The translations under genes were made by a program, and so were the position numbers. Below the pieces are notes generated by a model that worked only from the letters and a program-made list of their open reading frames with translations, did not search any database and was not told the DNA's origin. A stretch of 6,712 bases of DNA, taken from NCBI GenBank assembly GCA_026983755.1, contig JALSTL010000202.1:1-6712 (forward strand), in the 5' to 3' direction. Each line of letters begins with the position of its first letter. Positions within the stretch are counted from its first letter, which is position 1. The stretch comes from Melioribacteraceae bacterium. GTDB lineage: Bacteria; Bacteroidota; Ignavibacteria; Ignavibacteriales; Melioribacteraceae. Below are positions 1-5,302 of this stretch, one piece after another.

Positions 1-52
1 TAATAATTGCAAGTTTACAACTTTTATTTTTTTCAGTTGTTTAGTAATGCCT

Positions 53-184
53 TTATAGATAGATAGACTTGTTCGCCGTGGCGAATTGATTTTTCTGCCG
101 TGGCAAATTTGTGGGTGGTTTTATTTGGGTGAGTTGTTCGTTATTATTGGAAAATTTATCCAATCCCTTTGGTTTTTGTTTCAT
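53..184 (-). CDS. Doubtful small ORF, 43 residues, unknown function
   Basis: On the minus strand GGGAG five nt before an ATG opens a 43-codon frame, MKQKPKGLDKFSNNNEQ and onwards, ending TAA at 55-53. The peptide is basic and rich in Lys, Asn and Gln with no membrane segment or recognised motif. The good ribosome site is the main support. Against it, the composition is what a purine-rich, AT-rich strand gives by chance, and two short hairpin palindromes (72-85, 96-105) lie within it. Upstream a five-codon frame (222-208) also follows a G-rich stretch. I do not recognise it and regard it as possible only. Confidence 0.25.
   Translation of the reverse strand: MKQKPKGLDKFSNNNEQLTQIKPPTNLPRQKNQFATANKSIYL
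72..105. repeat. Pair of small palindromes sharing a GCCGTGGC core
   Basis: TTCGCCGTGGCGAA (72-85) and TGCCGTGGCA (96-105) are two adjacent hairpins with the same core, which also forms the head of the flgM terminator (2826-2833). The first is followed on the plus strand by TTGATTTTT and could be a weak terminator for rightward transcription. They may be a short palindromic repeat family. Confidence 0.4.
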
Positions 185-248
185 GTTTACTCCCAAATTG
201 TGTATGGTTATTTATGTTTCATATTCCCCCTTTTTGCTTTTCCCCAAT

Positions 249-285
249 TAAGTATTTCTTCCCCAAGAATACTTATTTTATTTTA
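249..285 (+). terminator. Terminator-like hairpin, plus strand
   Basis: TAAGTATTTCTT (249-260) pairs with AAGAATACTTA (265-275) with one bulged T and a CCCC loop. TTTTATTTT follows on the plus strand. The form fits a weak rho-independent terminator for rightward transcription, although no plus-strand gene is visible in the window. On the minus strand it has no U-tract and would only be a leader hairpin of the doubtful small ORF. Confidence 0.35.
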
Positions 286-323
286 GTATTTAAATTTTAA
301 TTAGAAAAATCAATGTTTTTTTG

Positions 324-413
324 TTACACAGAGAACCTCAAAGAAGACACGAAGTTACACAAAGAGTTTTTTCTCCGTAGTGTTTCGTGTCTTCTCTGTG
401 GAACTTTGTGTAA
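324..413. repeat. Long imperfect inverted repeat (MITE-like or dispersed intergenic repeat)
   Basis: The two arms, about 324-366 and 373-413, are imperfect reverse complements: both begin TTACACA, share the perfect 12-mer AGAAGACACGAA (342-353 and complement 384-395), and meet in a short T-rich loop. Within the left arm the unit TTACACA..AGAG recurs with a 31-bp period (324 and 355). Similar ACACAGAG/AGAAGACACGAAG word families are scattered between genes in many environmental bacterial genomes, from memory and unverified here. No ORF or transposase is inside, so it would be non-autonomous. Confidence 0.6.
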
Positions 414-442
414 TGTTTTAACAGAAATAATCGCATCGCTAG

Positions 443-466
443 GCACAGATAGCTAATCTGTGCTAC
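443..466 (-). repeat. REP-like palindrome with GTAG foot
   Basis: GCACAGAT (443-450) pairs perfectly with ATCTGTGC (456-463) around a five-nt loop. On the minus strand the palindrome is preceded by GTAG (466-463). This is the layout of REP elements, where a GTAG/GGAG tetranucleotide sits at the 5' foot of an imperfect hairpin and is recognised by a TnpA-REP (RAYT) transposase. It lies 10 nt after the response-regulator stop. It may also help end transcription, but no proper U-tract follows. Confidence 0.55.
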
Positions 467-475
467 GGATTTGTT

Positions 476-1861
476 TTAATGAATTGATTTGGTTACTTCG
501 ATTCCCAGTTGTTCCATTCTGTATCTTAATTTGGAACGCGTGTAACCCAATACTTTTGCGGCTTTTACTTGATTACCTTTTGTTATATTTAATGTTTTTA
601 ATATTAAATCTTTAAGCACAACATCAACTTTTACACCTTCTGGCGGAACAATTAATTTATAGCCAGAGCTATCTTTGTTTTTTTCATTTAATTTAAGAAA
701 TCCGAAATGTTGTTCTTTTAGTTCGTTGCCTTCAATCATTAACATGGCTCGTTCAATAGTATTTTGCAGTTCTCTTATATTGCCTTGCCAATTATAATTT
801 TGTAAAAGCTTTATTGCATTTTCGTTTATGCCTTTAATTTTTTTATTAAATTTTACGGCAAAATGCTGCATAAAAGAATATGCTAAAATCGGGATGTCTT
901 CTTTTCTTTCTCTTAGCGGTGGTAAATCTATTTTAGCAACGTTTAATCGGTAAAATAGGTCTTCTCTGAAATTTCCTTTTTCAACTTCTTCTTCCAAATT
1001 TTTATTAGTAGCGGCTAATACTCTTACATTAATTTCAACTTCTTTTTCTCCGCCAACACGGTAGAATTTTTTTTCTTGCAATACGCGTAATAATTTTACC
1101 TGAATGTCCAAACTTAATTCTCCAATTTCATCAAGCAAAATAGTACCGCCGTTAGCAAGTTCGAATTTACCGAGTTTTGTTTTTTGTGCAGCCCCCGTAA
1201 AAGCTCCTTTTTCATGACCGAATAATTCACTATCGGCCAAATCTTTGGGAATTGAACCGCAATTTATTTTGATAAAAATATTTTTATTTCGCGGACTGAT
1301 TTGGTGGATATATTTTGCAAATTCTTCTTTACCGGTGCCGCTTTCTCCTTCTAGCAGAATTGTGGTATCATCACTTTGTGCAAGTTTTTCAACAACATTT
1401 AATATTTTTTGTACCGCTTTGCTTTTACCGAAAAATTCTCTTGTTAATCTATCGGAGGTTAACATTTCGTGCAAACCTTCCACTTCAAGTTTTAGTTTTA
1501 AATGCTTTATACATTTTTCCAATACAATGGAAAGCTGGTCTATCTCGATTGGTTTTAATAAAAAATCGAACGCCCCTAATTTCATTGCTTCAACGGCAAT
1601 TTTTACATCTGCATAAGCGGTAATCATAATAACGGGAATGTGATAATATTTTTTTTGCAACATTTTTAAAATGTCCAAACCATTATGGGTAGTAAGGTAA
1701 ATATCCAACAATATAATATCGGGTTTATGCAAGTTGCATAATTCTTCAACCTTGCCGCCTTCGGTACATACGGCAACATCGTAATCTAATTTTGTTAATA
1801 CTTTTTTTAATGATTGTGCTACTAAATTATCGTCATCAACAATTAAAATTTTTGCTTTCAT
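476..1861 (-). CDS. Sigma-54-dependent NtrC-family response regulator, probable flagellar activator (FlgR/FleR/FlrC-like)
   Basis: The 461-residue protein has the three NtrC-family domains in order. The receiver (3-120) has the acidic pocket D9/D10, phosphoacceptor D53, T81 and K103. The AAA+ sigma-54 interaction domain (about 143-380) has Walker A GESGTGKE (172-179), an intact GAFTGA loop (219-224), Walker B TILLDE (240-245), and the FREDLFYRLNV and PLRERKEDI motifs. The C-terminal Fis-type helix-turn-helix (about 425-452) has NQVKAAKVLGYTRSKLRYRMEQLGI. The GAFTGA loop implies it activates transcription with RpoN. The ATG is preceded by GAGGT and overlaps the kinase stop by 4 bp. Position beside flgM makes hook/basal-body promoters the likely targets. 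No sigma-54 promoter is visible in this window, so the targets must lie elsewhere. Confidence 0.96.
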   Translation of the reverse strand: MKAKILIVDDDNLVAQSLKKVLTKLDYDVAVCTEGGKVEELCNLHKPDIILLDIYLTTHNGLDILKMLQKKYYHIPVIMITAYADVKIAVEAMKLGAFDFLLKPIEIDQLSIVLEKCIKHLKLKLEVEGLHEMLTSDRLTREFFGKSKAVQKILNVVEKLAQSDDTTILLEGESGTGKEEFAKYIHQISPRNKNIFIKINCGSIPKDLADSELFGHEKGAFTGAAQKTKLGKFELANGGTILLDEIGELSLDIQVKLLRVLQEKKFYRVGGEKEVEINVRVLAATNKNLEEEVEKGNFREDLFYRLNVAKIDLPPLRERKEDIPILAYSFMQHFAVKFNKKIKGINENAIKLLQNYNWQGNIRELQNTIERAMLMIEGNELKEQHFGFLKLNEKNKDSSGYKLIVPPEGVKVDVVLKDLILKTLNITKGNQVKAAKVLGYTRSKLRYRMEQLGIEVTKSIH

Positions 1862-2571
1862 TTTACCTCTTTAGCGTGTAAAGGAAATTCTATTATAAAT
1901 GTAGCTCCTTGGGTTTTATTGTTTTTAGCAATTATTTTTGCATTATGCTCTTCCAGTAGTGATTTGCTTACACTAAGTCCTAATCCGGTACCGGTTTTTT
2001 TATCGGTAAAAAATTCGTTAAATATTTCATCTTTCAATTCTTCATTTAATCCGGTACCTTCATCAACAACCTCCACATAGATTTTTTCTTCGTTTTTATA
2101 AGTATTTAGTGTTATGTTTGTATTCGGAGAGCTTGCTTCTATTGCGTTGGTAAGCAAATTAACAATTACTTGTAATATTTTTGTTTCGTCTATTTCTATT
2201 TCCGGTATGGTTGAATCCAGATTCAATTTGTAGGAAATATTTTTCTTATTTGCTTCGGCTTTTGTAATCTGAACGGCTTTTTTGATTATATTATTAAGAT
2301 AATAAAATTCAAATTCGTTTTTGTTTTTACGAGAAAACTCCAATGTGTTTTTAGTAAGTTCATTTATGATATTTGCAGATTCAAGGGCGGCATCAATACA
2401 TTCGTTGGTTTCTTCGTCGTACTGTTCGCTGTTCATTTTCAGAAATTCCAAATTTAATTTTAAAACCGAAAGTGGATTTTTAATTTCGTGGGAAAGGCTT
2501 GCGGCTAATTTACCCAATATTAAAAGTTTGTTCTCGTGGATATTATTTTTTAATTCCGTTCTTTCTTTCAA
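1858..2571 (-). CDS. Cytoplasmic sensor histidine kinase without sensor domain (FlgS/NtrB-like)
   Basis: The 237-residue protein is only a kinase core. The dimerisation/phosphoacceptor domain has the H-box LAASLSHEIKNPLSVLKLN with His28. The ATPase domain has the N-box IVNLLTNAIEAS (Asn142), the G1 box DEGTGL (170-175) and the G2 box GTGLGL (194-199). There is no transmembrane segment or PAS domain, only about 15 residues before the H-box region. The start is TTG (2571-2569): the frame is open 15 codons further upstream but contains no ATG, GTG or TTG, and GGAA lies five nt before the TTG. The TGA stop overlaps the next gene's ATG (ATGA), so the two are translationally coupled. Soluble kinases of this kind (FlgS, FleS) are known to drive sigma-54 flagellar activators. 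The trigger is unknown. Confidence 0.93.
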   Translation of the reverse strand: MKERTELKNNIHENKLLILGKLAASLSHEIKNPLSVLKLNLEFLKMNSEQYDEETNECIDAALESANIINELTKNTLEFSRKNKNEFEFYYLNNIIKKAVQITKAEANKKNISYKLNLDSTIPEIEIDETKILQVIVNLLTNAIEASSPNTNITLNTYKNEEKIYVEVVDEGTGLNEELKDEIFNEFFTDKKTGTGLGLSVSKSLLEEHNAKIIAKNNKTQGATFIIEFPLHAKEVK

Positions 2572-2580
2572 GTGAGTTCC
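2572..2580 (-). promoter_or_regulatory. Ribosome site that decides the kinase TTG start
   Basis: GGAA (2580-2577 on the minus strand) followed by CTCAC and TTG is the only purine-rich stretch with correct spacing to a start codon in this frame. Upstream in-frame codons run to a TAA at 2619-2617 without ATG, GTG or TTG. Confidence 0.5.
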
Positions 2581-2811
2581 AAAGTATTGAAAACAATAAT
2601 TTTGTGAACTTATAATTTAACTTTTTTTATATAAAAATGTATAGTGTTTATAGAAAGAATTTGTTCATGTTTTAATAGAATAATATTTTAATCCGACCGG
2701 TATTAAGCAATGGTTCTATTAGCAAAATATTTATTACAAAATTTTTTATAGAAACAAGTTGGATTGTGTTGTTATGGTTGGAAAAATTAATTTATATTGG
2801 TTTGTTTTTTT
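2572..2811 (-). promoter_or_regulatory. Intergenic region, presumed promoter of the two-component operon
   Basis: About 240 bp of very AT-rich DNA between the flgM terminator and the kinase start hold no credible gene. A promoter must lie here because the terminator precedes it. I see only weak sigma-70-like candidates, for example TTGCTT followed 19 nt later by TATTAT around 2680-2710 on the minus strand. No TAAA-N15-CGATAA (sigma-28) or GG-N10-GC (sigma-54) match was found. A short palindrome TATTG-AAAA-CAATA (2585-2598) lies 13 nt before the kinase start and could be an operator. Confidence 0.35.
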
Positions 2812-2840
2812 CATAAAAAAAGACTGCCGTGGCAGTCTTT
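2812..2840 (-). terminator. Intrinsic terminator after flgM
   Basis: A perfect inverted repeat, AAAGACTGCC (2819-2828) and GGCAGTCTTT (2831-2840), forms a stem closed by a CACG tetraloop on the minus strand. It is followed by a run of T bases (complement of the A-run 2815-2821). It starts only eight nt after the flgM stop codon and separates the flagellar operon from the two-component genes. Confidence 0.92.
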
Positions 2841-2848
2841 ATAAAAAT

Positions 2849-3109
2849 TTATTTTTCTTTGGAAATTTCTTCCAGAATTGCATCCGCAACTTTTTCCGTT
2901 ATTTCTTCGGTGTTATAATATCCGCTGTCTATTTTTGCTTTTACAGCGGCAAAATCTTTTGAACTTACACCAAGTGATTTTAGTTTTTTTGCCGCATCGG
3001 ATAGTTCAAGTTTATCGGTTTTTTTATGGGGTTTAGCAGTTGCTTTTTCTTGCTTTTTATAAGCTTCGGTATAACGGTTAAAACTATTTCCCACTCCTTT
3101 AATATTCAC
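2849..3109 (-). CDS. flgM: Anti-sigma-28 factor FlgM
   Basis: An 86-residue, mostly unfolded protein that binds and inhibits the flagellar sigma factor FliA (sigma-28) until the hook is finished, and is then exported. The family features are clear: DKLELSDAAKKLKSL at 32-46 and the sigma-binding helices from about 51 to 84, including VKAKIDSGYYNTEEITEKVADAILEEI. The N-terminal third is basic and low in complexity, as expected for the export region. The start is GTG, chosen because AAGGTGAT lies just upstream and no closer ATG exists. It is the last gene of the fliC-fliS-fliD-chaperone-flgM row and is followed by a strong terminator. The internal sigma-28-like promoter at 3208-3234 would make it autoregulated. 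Confidence 0.93.
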   Translation of the reverse strand: MNIKGVGNSFNRYTEAYKKQEKATAKPHKKTDKLELSDAAKKLKSLGVSSKDFAAVKAKIDSGYYNTEEITEKVADAILEEISKEK

Positions 3110-3120
3110 AATATCACCTT
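3110..3120 (-). promoter_or_regulatory. Ribosome site that sets the flgM GTG start
   Basis: On the minus strand AAGGTGATATT precedes GTG (3109-3107). The AAGG core is seven nt from the start codon and includes part of the upstream gene's TGA stop (3116-3114). This supports the GTG as the flgM start and suggests translational coupling with the chaperone gene. Confidence 0.6.
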
Positions 3121-3446
3121 TGATAGTTGATTAATTTTTTTTTATTTGCCAATTTAGTTAAATCTTTACTTATTCTTTTTTGCTTTTCTTTTTTTTTATT
3201 TACTATATTATCGAGTTTTATTGTTATTTGTTTAATCATGTTGTGAATTGTATCACGTTCGTTTTCGAATTGCTCGGTAGGAAAATTTTTTTTAATAAAT
3301 TCCCCTTTTAATTTGATTTTTTTTGTTAATGAATTTATTTCTTCCATAGTTTGGTTAAAATTTTTTTCGGAAATATTTTCCAAATTATTATTAACCAAAA
3401 GCAAATAATTTTTTACTTCTTCCAAATTTTCATTTAATGCAACCAT
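3114..3446 (-). CDS. Small coiled-coil protein, probable FliT/FlgN-like flagellar export chaperone
   Basis: The 110-residue product is almost wholly helical, Lys/Glu/Asn-rich, and has no signal peptide or membrane segment. Heptad-like leucine and isoleucine spacing runs through most of it. The end LANKKKLINYQR loosely recalls the basic, Tyr-containing tail seen in FliT/FlgN-type chaperones. Sequence similarity alone is weak. The assignment rests on size, helical character and position: directly after fliD (where fliT sits in enteric bacteria) and directly before flgM (where flgN often sits). Its likely cargo would be FliD or the FlgK/FlgL junction proteins. The ATG abuts the fliD TAA in the same frame. 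Two runs of nine A (plus-strand T-runs 3189-3197 and 3135-3143) encode Lys-Lys-Lys. An alternative is a lineage-specific flagellar protein. Confidence 0.8.
   Translation of the reverse strand: MVALNENLEEVKNYLLLVNNNLENISEKNFNQTMEEINSLTKKIKLKGEFIKKNFPTEQFENERDTIHNMIKQITIKLDNIVNKKKEKQKRISKDLTKLANKKKLINYQR
3208..3234 (-). promoter_or_regulatory. Candidate internal sigma-28 promoter for flgM
   Basis: Inside the chaperone gene the minus strand reads TAAA (3234-3231), exactly 15 nt, then CTCGATAA (3215-3208). This matches TAAA-N15-GCCGATAA at 10 of 12 positions with the same spacing as the flagellin promoter in this window. Transcription would begin near 3201, about 92 nt before the flgM start. In Salmonella flgM is known to be transcribed from a sigma-28-dependent promoter as well as an upstream one, so the position makes sense. 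Chance matches are possible in AT-rich DNA. Confidence 0.45.
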
Positions 3447-4853
3447 TTATTGCAGAAGCCCCCCCATCGTTTGATAGTCTTGGTTTGCTTGTAATAATAT
3501 TGCCAACTGATTTTGAAGAGTTTCGTATTCATGTCTTAAACTGCTAGCTCCTTTATCTATTTGTTTTTCTTTACTTGTAATTCGTTCTTTAAGGTAAGTA
3601 ACGGATTTATCGTATGAATCCGTTAAAGTTGTTATCAAGCCGTTGTTTCCTATATAACGCTCAACCGTATCAAAAAGTTTTGTTGCAATTCCATTATCCG
3701 AAGCAAATAAGTTTGAAACTTCTTCGGATTTGTTTTTTAATGCATCTTCCAGTTTACTGCTATCGGAAATACTTAAACCTTTTTCCGAATCAAATGTAAT
3801 TCCTATTTCATTTAAGTAACTTAGCTTACCATCGGGCAAACCTTCTACTTGTGCATAAGCGGTTTTGGCAAATGTTTGCATTAAAGCTCTGGCGCTGTTA
3901 TTACCAACAAAAATACCTCTATCGCCATCCTGAGTTGTTTTGGAATTTTGTTTTACATAGGTGTAAACATCATTAAATTTTTTTATAAAATCTTCTATGT
4001 CCGATTTAATTGCTTCCATATTGTTTTTCACTATTAAATTCACTTTTGGAACACCTTCGTCCATAGATTTTTTTAATGTTAAAGTAACTCCTGAAATTAA
4101 ATCGTCAATTACATTTGATGCTCTTTCCACATCTATGCCGTTTAATGAAAGCTTTGCATTTAGTTCCGAAAGCGAATGAGAATAACCTCCGCTATTACCA
4201 TTAGCCAAAGTTCTGGACGAAAAGTTCATACCAATACTGCCAAGAACATTTCCGCTAACATCATTAATTGTTATTGCATTGTTTTGACCGCTGTTGCCGG
4301 CAACCACAGATAATTTCGCTTCTCCGTCTTTTGGAGCAAAAATCGATGCCTTAACATTTGAGTCTTCATCGTTGTTTATTGCATCGGCAATTTTTTCCAT
4401 AACCTCTTTAACCGTTTCCGTACCTTCAACTATAATATCAATATTTTTATCAAAGCTGCCGCTGGAAATTTTAAATGTGTAAGTACCTGCACTTAGCCCC
4501 GCAGAACTTTCGGCAGTTTTAGTATCGGACATAACAACATCGTTTTGAGCCAGTTGTTTAATAAAAACATTATACGAACTAAGCGATGCAGACGATGTTG
4601 CGGAAGCATCAAAGTAATCCGCTGTACTTAATTCCACGGTTTTGGAATCGAATGTTTTTCCCGCAGAATTATCTTTAAGATTAATTAGCATTGACTTTAA
4701 AGAAGTCAATTTTGAACTTAGACTATTCCAAGTTTTAGAAAGGTTGGAAAATTTTGATTTTCTGGTTTCTAACGGTTTAATTGTTTTATACCTTTCCGAC
4801 AATTTATAATTGTTAATTAAACTATTTATACTTGAAGTACTTAGTATATTCAT
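3447..4853 (-). CDS. fliD: Flagellar filament cap protein FliD (hook-associated protein 2)
   Basis: The 468-residue protein forms the cap at the filament tip that inserts flagellin subunits. Residues 1-100 match the FliD N-terminal domain: a Ser/Leu-rich helical start with repeated LSSKLTSLKSML-type heptads, then YNVFIKQLAQNDVV. Residues 234-300 carry the FliD C-terminal hallmark LSLNGIDVERASNVIDDLISGVTLTL, and 347-383 hold LNEIGITFDSEKGL...LEDALKNKSEEVSNLFA. The last 55 residues (about 410-462) are a predicted coiled coil. The length is typical. AGGGGTG seven nt before the ATG supports the start. The coding end carries a seven-G run, just before the stop, that probably serves as ribosome site for the next gene. 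Confidence 0.95.
   Translation of the reverse strand: MNILSTSSINSLINNYKLSERYKTIKPLETRKSKFSNLSKTWNSLSSKLTSLKSMLINLKDNSAGKTFDSKTVELSTADYFDASATSSASLSSYNVFIKQLAQNDVVMSDTKTAESSAGLSAGTYTFKISSGSFDKNIDIIVEGTETVKEVMEKIADAINNDEDSNVKASIFAPKDGEAKLSVVAGNSGQNNAITINDVSGNVLGSIGMNFSSRTLANGNSGGYSHSLSELNAKLSLNGIDVERASNVIDDLISGVTLTLKKSMDEGVPKVNLIVKNNMEAIKSDIEDFIKKFNDVYTYVKQNSKTTQDGDRGIFVGNNSARALMQTFAKTAYAQVEGLPDGKLSYLNEIGITFDSEKGLSISDSSKLEDALKNKSEEVSNLFASDNGIATKLFDTVERYIGNNGLITTLTDSYDKSVTYLKERITSKEKQIDKGASSLRHEYETLQNQLAILLQANQDYQTMGGLLQ
3459..3465 (-). promoter_or_regulatory. G7 tract, probable ribosome site of the chaperone gene inside fliD
   Basis: On the minus strand the fliD end reads ATG GGG GGG CTT CTG CAA TAA, so seven consecutive G bases lie 12 nt before the next gene's ATG. 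This is the only purine-rich ribosome-site candidate for that gene. The spacing is longer than usual, which favours translation by coupling to fliD. Seven G in a row stands out in this AT-rich sequence. Confidence 0.45.
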
Positions 4854-4871
4854 TTTAACACCCCTGTTTTA

Positions 4872-5222
4872 TTAGCTACTAAGTGCAGCAATCCAACTTT
4901 GTCTTAGTTCGGTTAATATTTTAACAACAATATCATAATTTTGTTTTCTCATTTGTTCTTGACAAAATTCATATAATTTTTTTAACCCGATGGATATTTG
5001 ACTTACTTCTTCGTTATCGAAACGTAAAGCACTTATTAGCTCCATTAAAGCTTTGTTTGTTTTTTCCAAATTGCCATTTTTACTTTGAGCTATAGCAAAA
5101 TCAAATATTTTAATTAATAATTTTTGGGGTGATGCATCTAGAATATCATTAATTAAATATTTGTTAGCTCTGTTTTTATTCATTGATTCCGTAATTTTTA
5201 ATGCTGCAGATGATTGATACAT
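4872..5222 (-). CDS. fliS: Flagellin-specific export chaperone FliS
   Basis: Cytoplasmic chaperone of 116 residues that binds the C-terminal helices of flagellin and prevents premature polymerisation. The usual family features are present in order: an N-terminal Tyr (Y2), INDILDASPQKLLIKIFDFAI (24-44), GLKKLYEFCQEQMRKQN (79-95), and LTELRQSWIAAL near the end with the conserved Trp (W110). The length is normal for FliS. The ATG is preceded by AAAAAGGTAAAA, a usable ribosome site. It lies between flagellin and fliD, the classical fliC-fliS-fliD neighbourhood, with 18 bp to the fliD start. It most likely depends on read-through from the flagellin promoter. Confidence 0.93.
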   Translation of the reverse strand: MYQSSAALKITESMNKNRANKYLINDILDASPQKLLIKIFDFAIAQSKNGNLEKTNKALMELISALRFDNEEVSQISIGLKKLYEFCQEQMRKQNYDIVVKILTELRQSWIAALSS

Positions 5223-5245
5223 TTTTTACCTTTTTCCAATTCTTT

Positions 5246-5285
5246 ATTAAAAATAACCGGCTCTCTCGAAAATAAGAAAGAGCCG
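5246..5285 (-). terminator. Intrinsic terminator between fliC and fliS
   Basis: On the minus strand, downstream of the flagellin stop, arms 5276-5285 and 5258-5267 form a stem of nine pairs with one C/A mismatch and an eight-nt loop. It is followed by GTTATTTTTAAT. The stem is rich in GC (CGGCTCT / AGAGCCG). fliS starts only 24 nt beyond the tract and no promoter is visible between, so the terminator probably leaks and sets the flagellin to fliS-fliD ratio. Confidence 0.85.
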
Positions 5286-5302
5286 ATAACGAAAGAAAAC
5301 TA

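Larger units (their letters stand above)
1..475. other. Largely non-coding left end
   Basis: After the response-regulator gene, 475 bp hold no convincing gene. They contain a REP-like palindrome (443-466), a long inverted repeat (324-413), a plus-strand terminator-like hairpin (249-285), an ATTGGA/TCCAAT stem (146-164), two GCCGTGGC palindromes (72-105), a (TAGA)3 stretch near 57-68 and a weak AAGTT-TAC-AACTT hairpin before a T-run (11-33). The only ORF with a ribosome site is the doubtful one at 53-184. The hairpins with T-runs on the plus strand hint that a rightward gene may end just left of the window. Confidence 0.6.

Noticed and set aside
86..286. Plus-strand 66-codon hydrophobic frame in the left end.
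   Set aside because: TTG start without a ribosome site, residue content that simply reflects T-rich DNA, and overlap with hairpins. No family recognised.
324..366. Repeated TTACACA words as a CRISPR array.
   Set aside because: Only two imperfect copies, no regular spacers, and the second half is an inverted copy, so it is an inverted repeat.
1245..1623. Plus-strand frames of more than 100 codons opposite the response regulator.
   Set aside because: They are antisense shadows of a gene with clear AAA+ motifs and have no domain features of their own.
3012..3035. ACCGATAA with TAAA upstream on the minus strand inside flgM.
   Set aside because: The spacer is only 12 nt instead of 15 and it lies within flgM, with no suitable gene directly downstream.
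5282..5289. Exact GCCGATAA on the plus strand after flagellin, possible antisense promoter.
   Set aside because: No TAAA at the proper distance, and the bases belong largely to the terminator stem.
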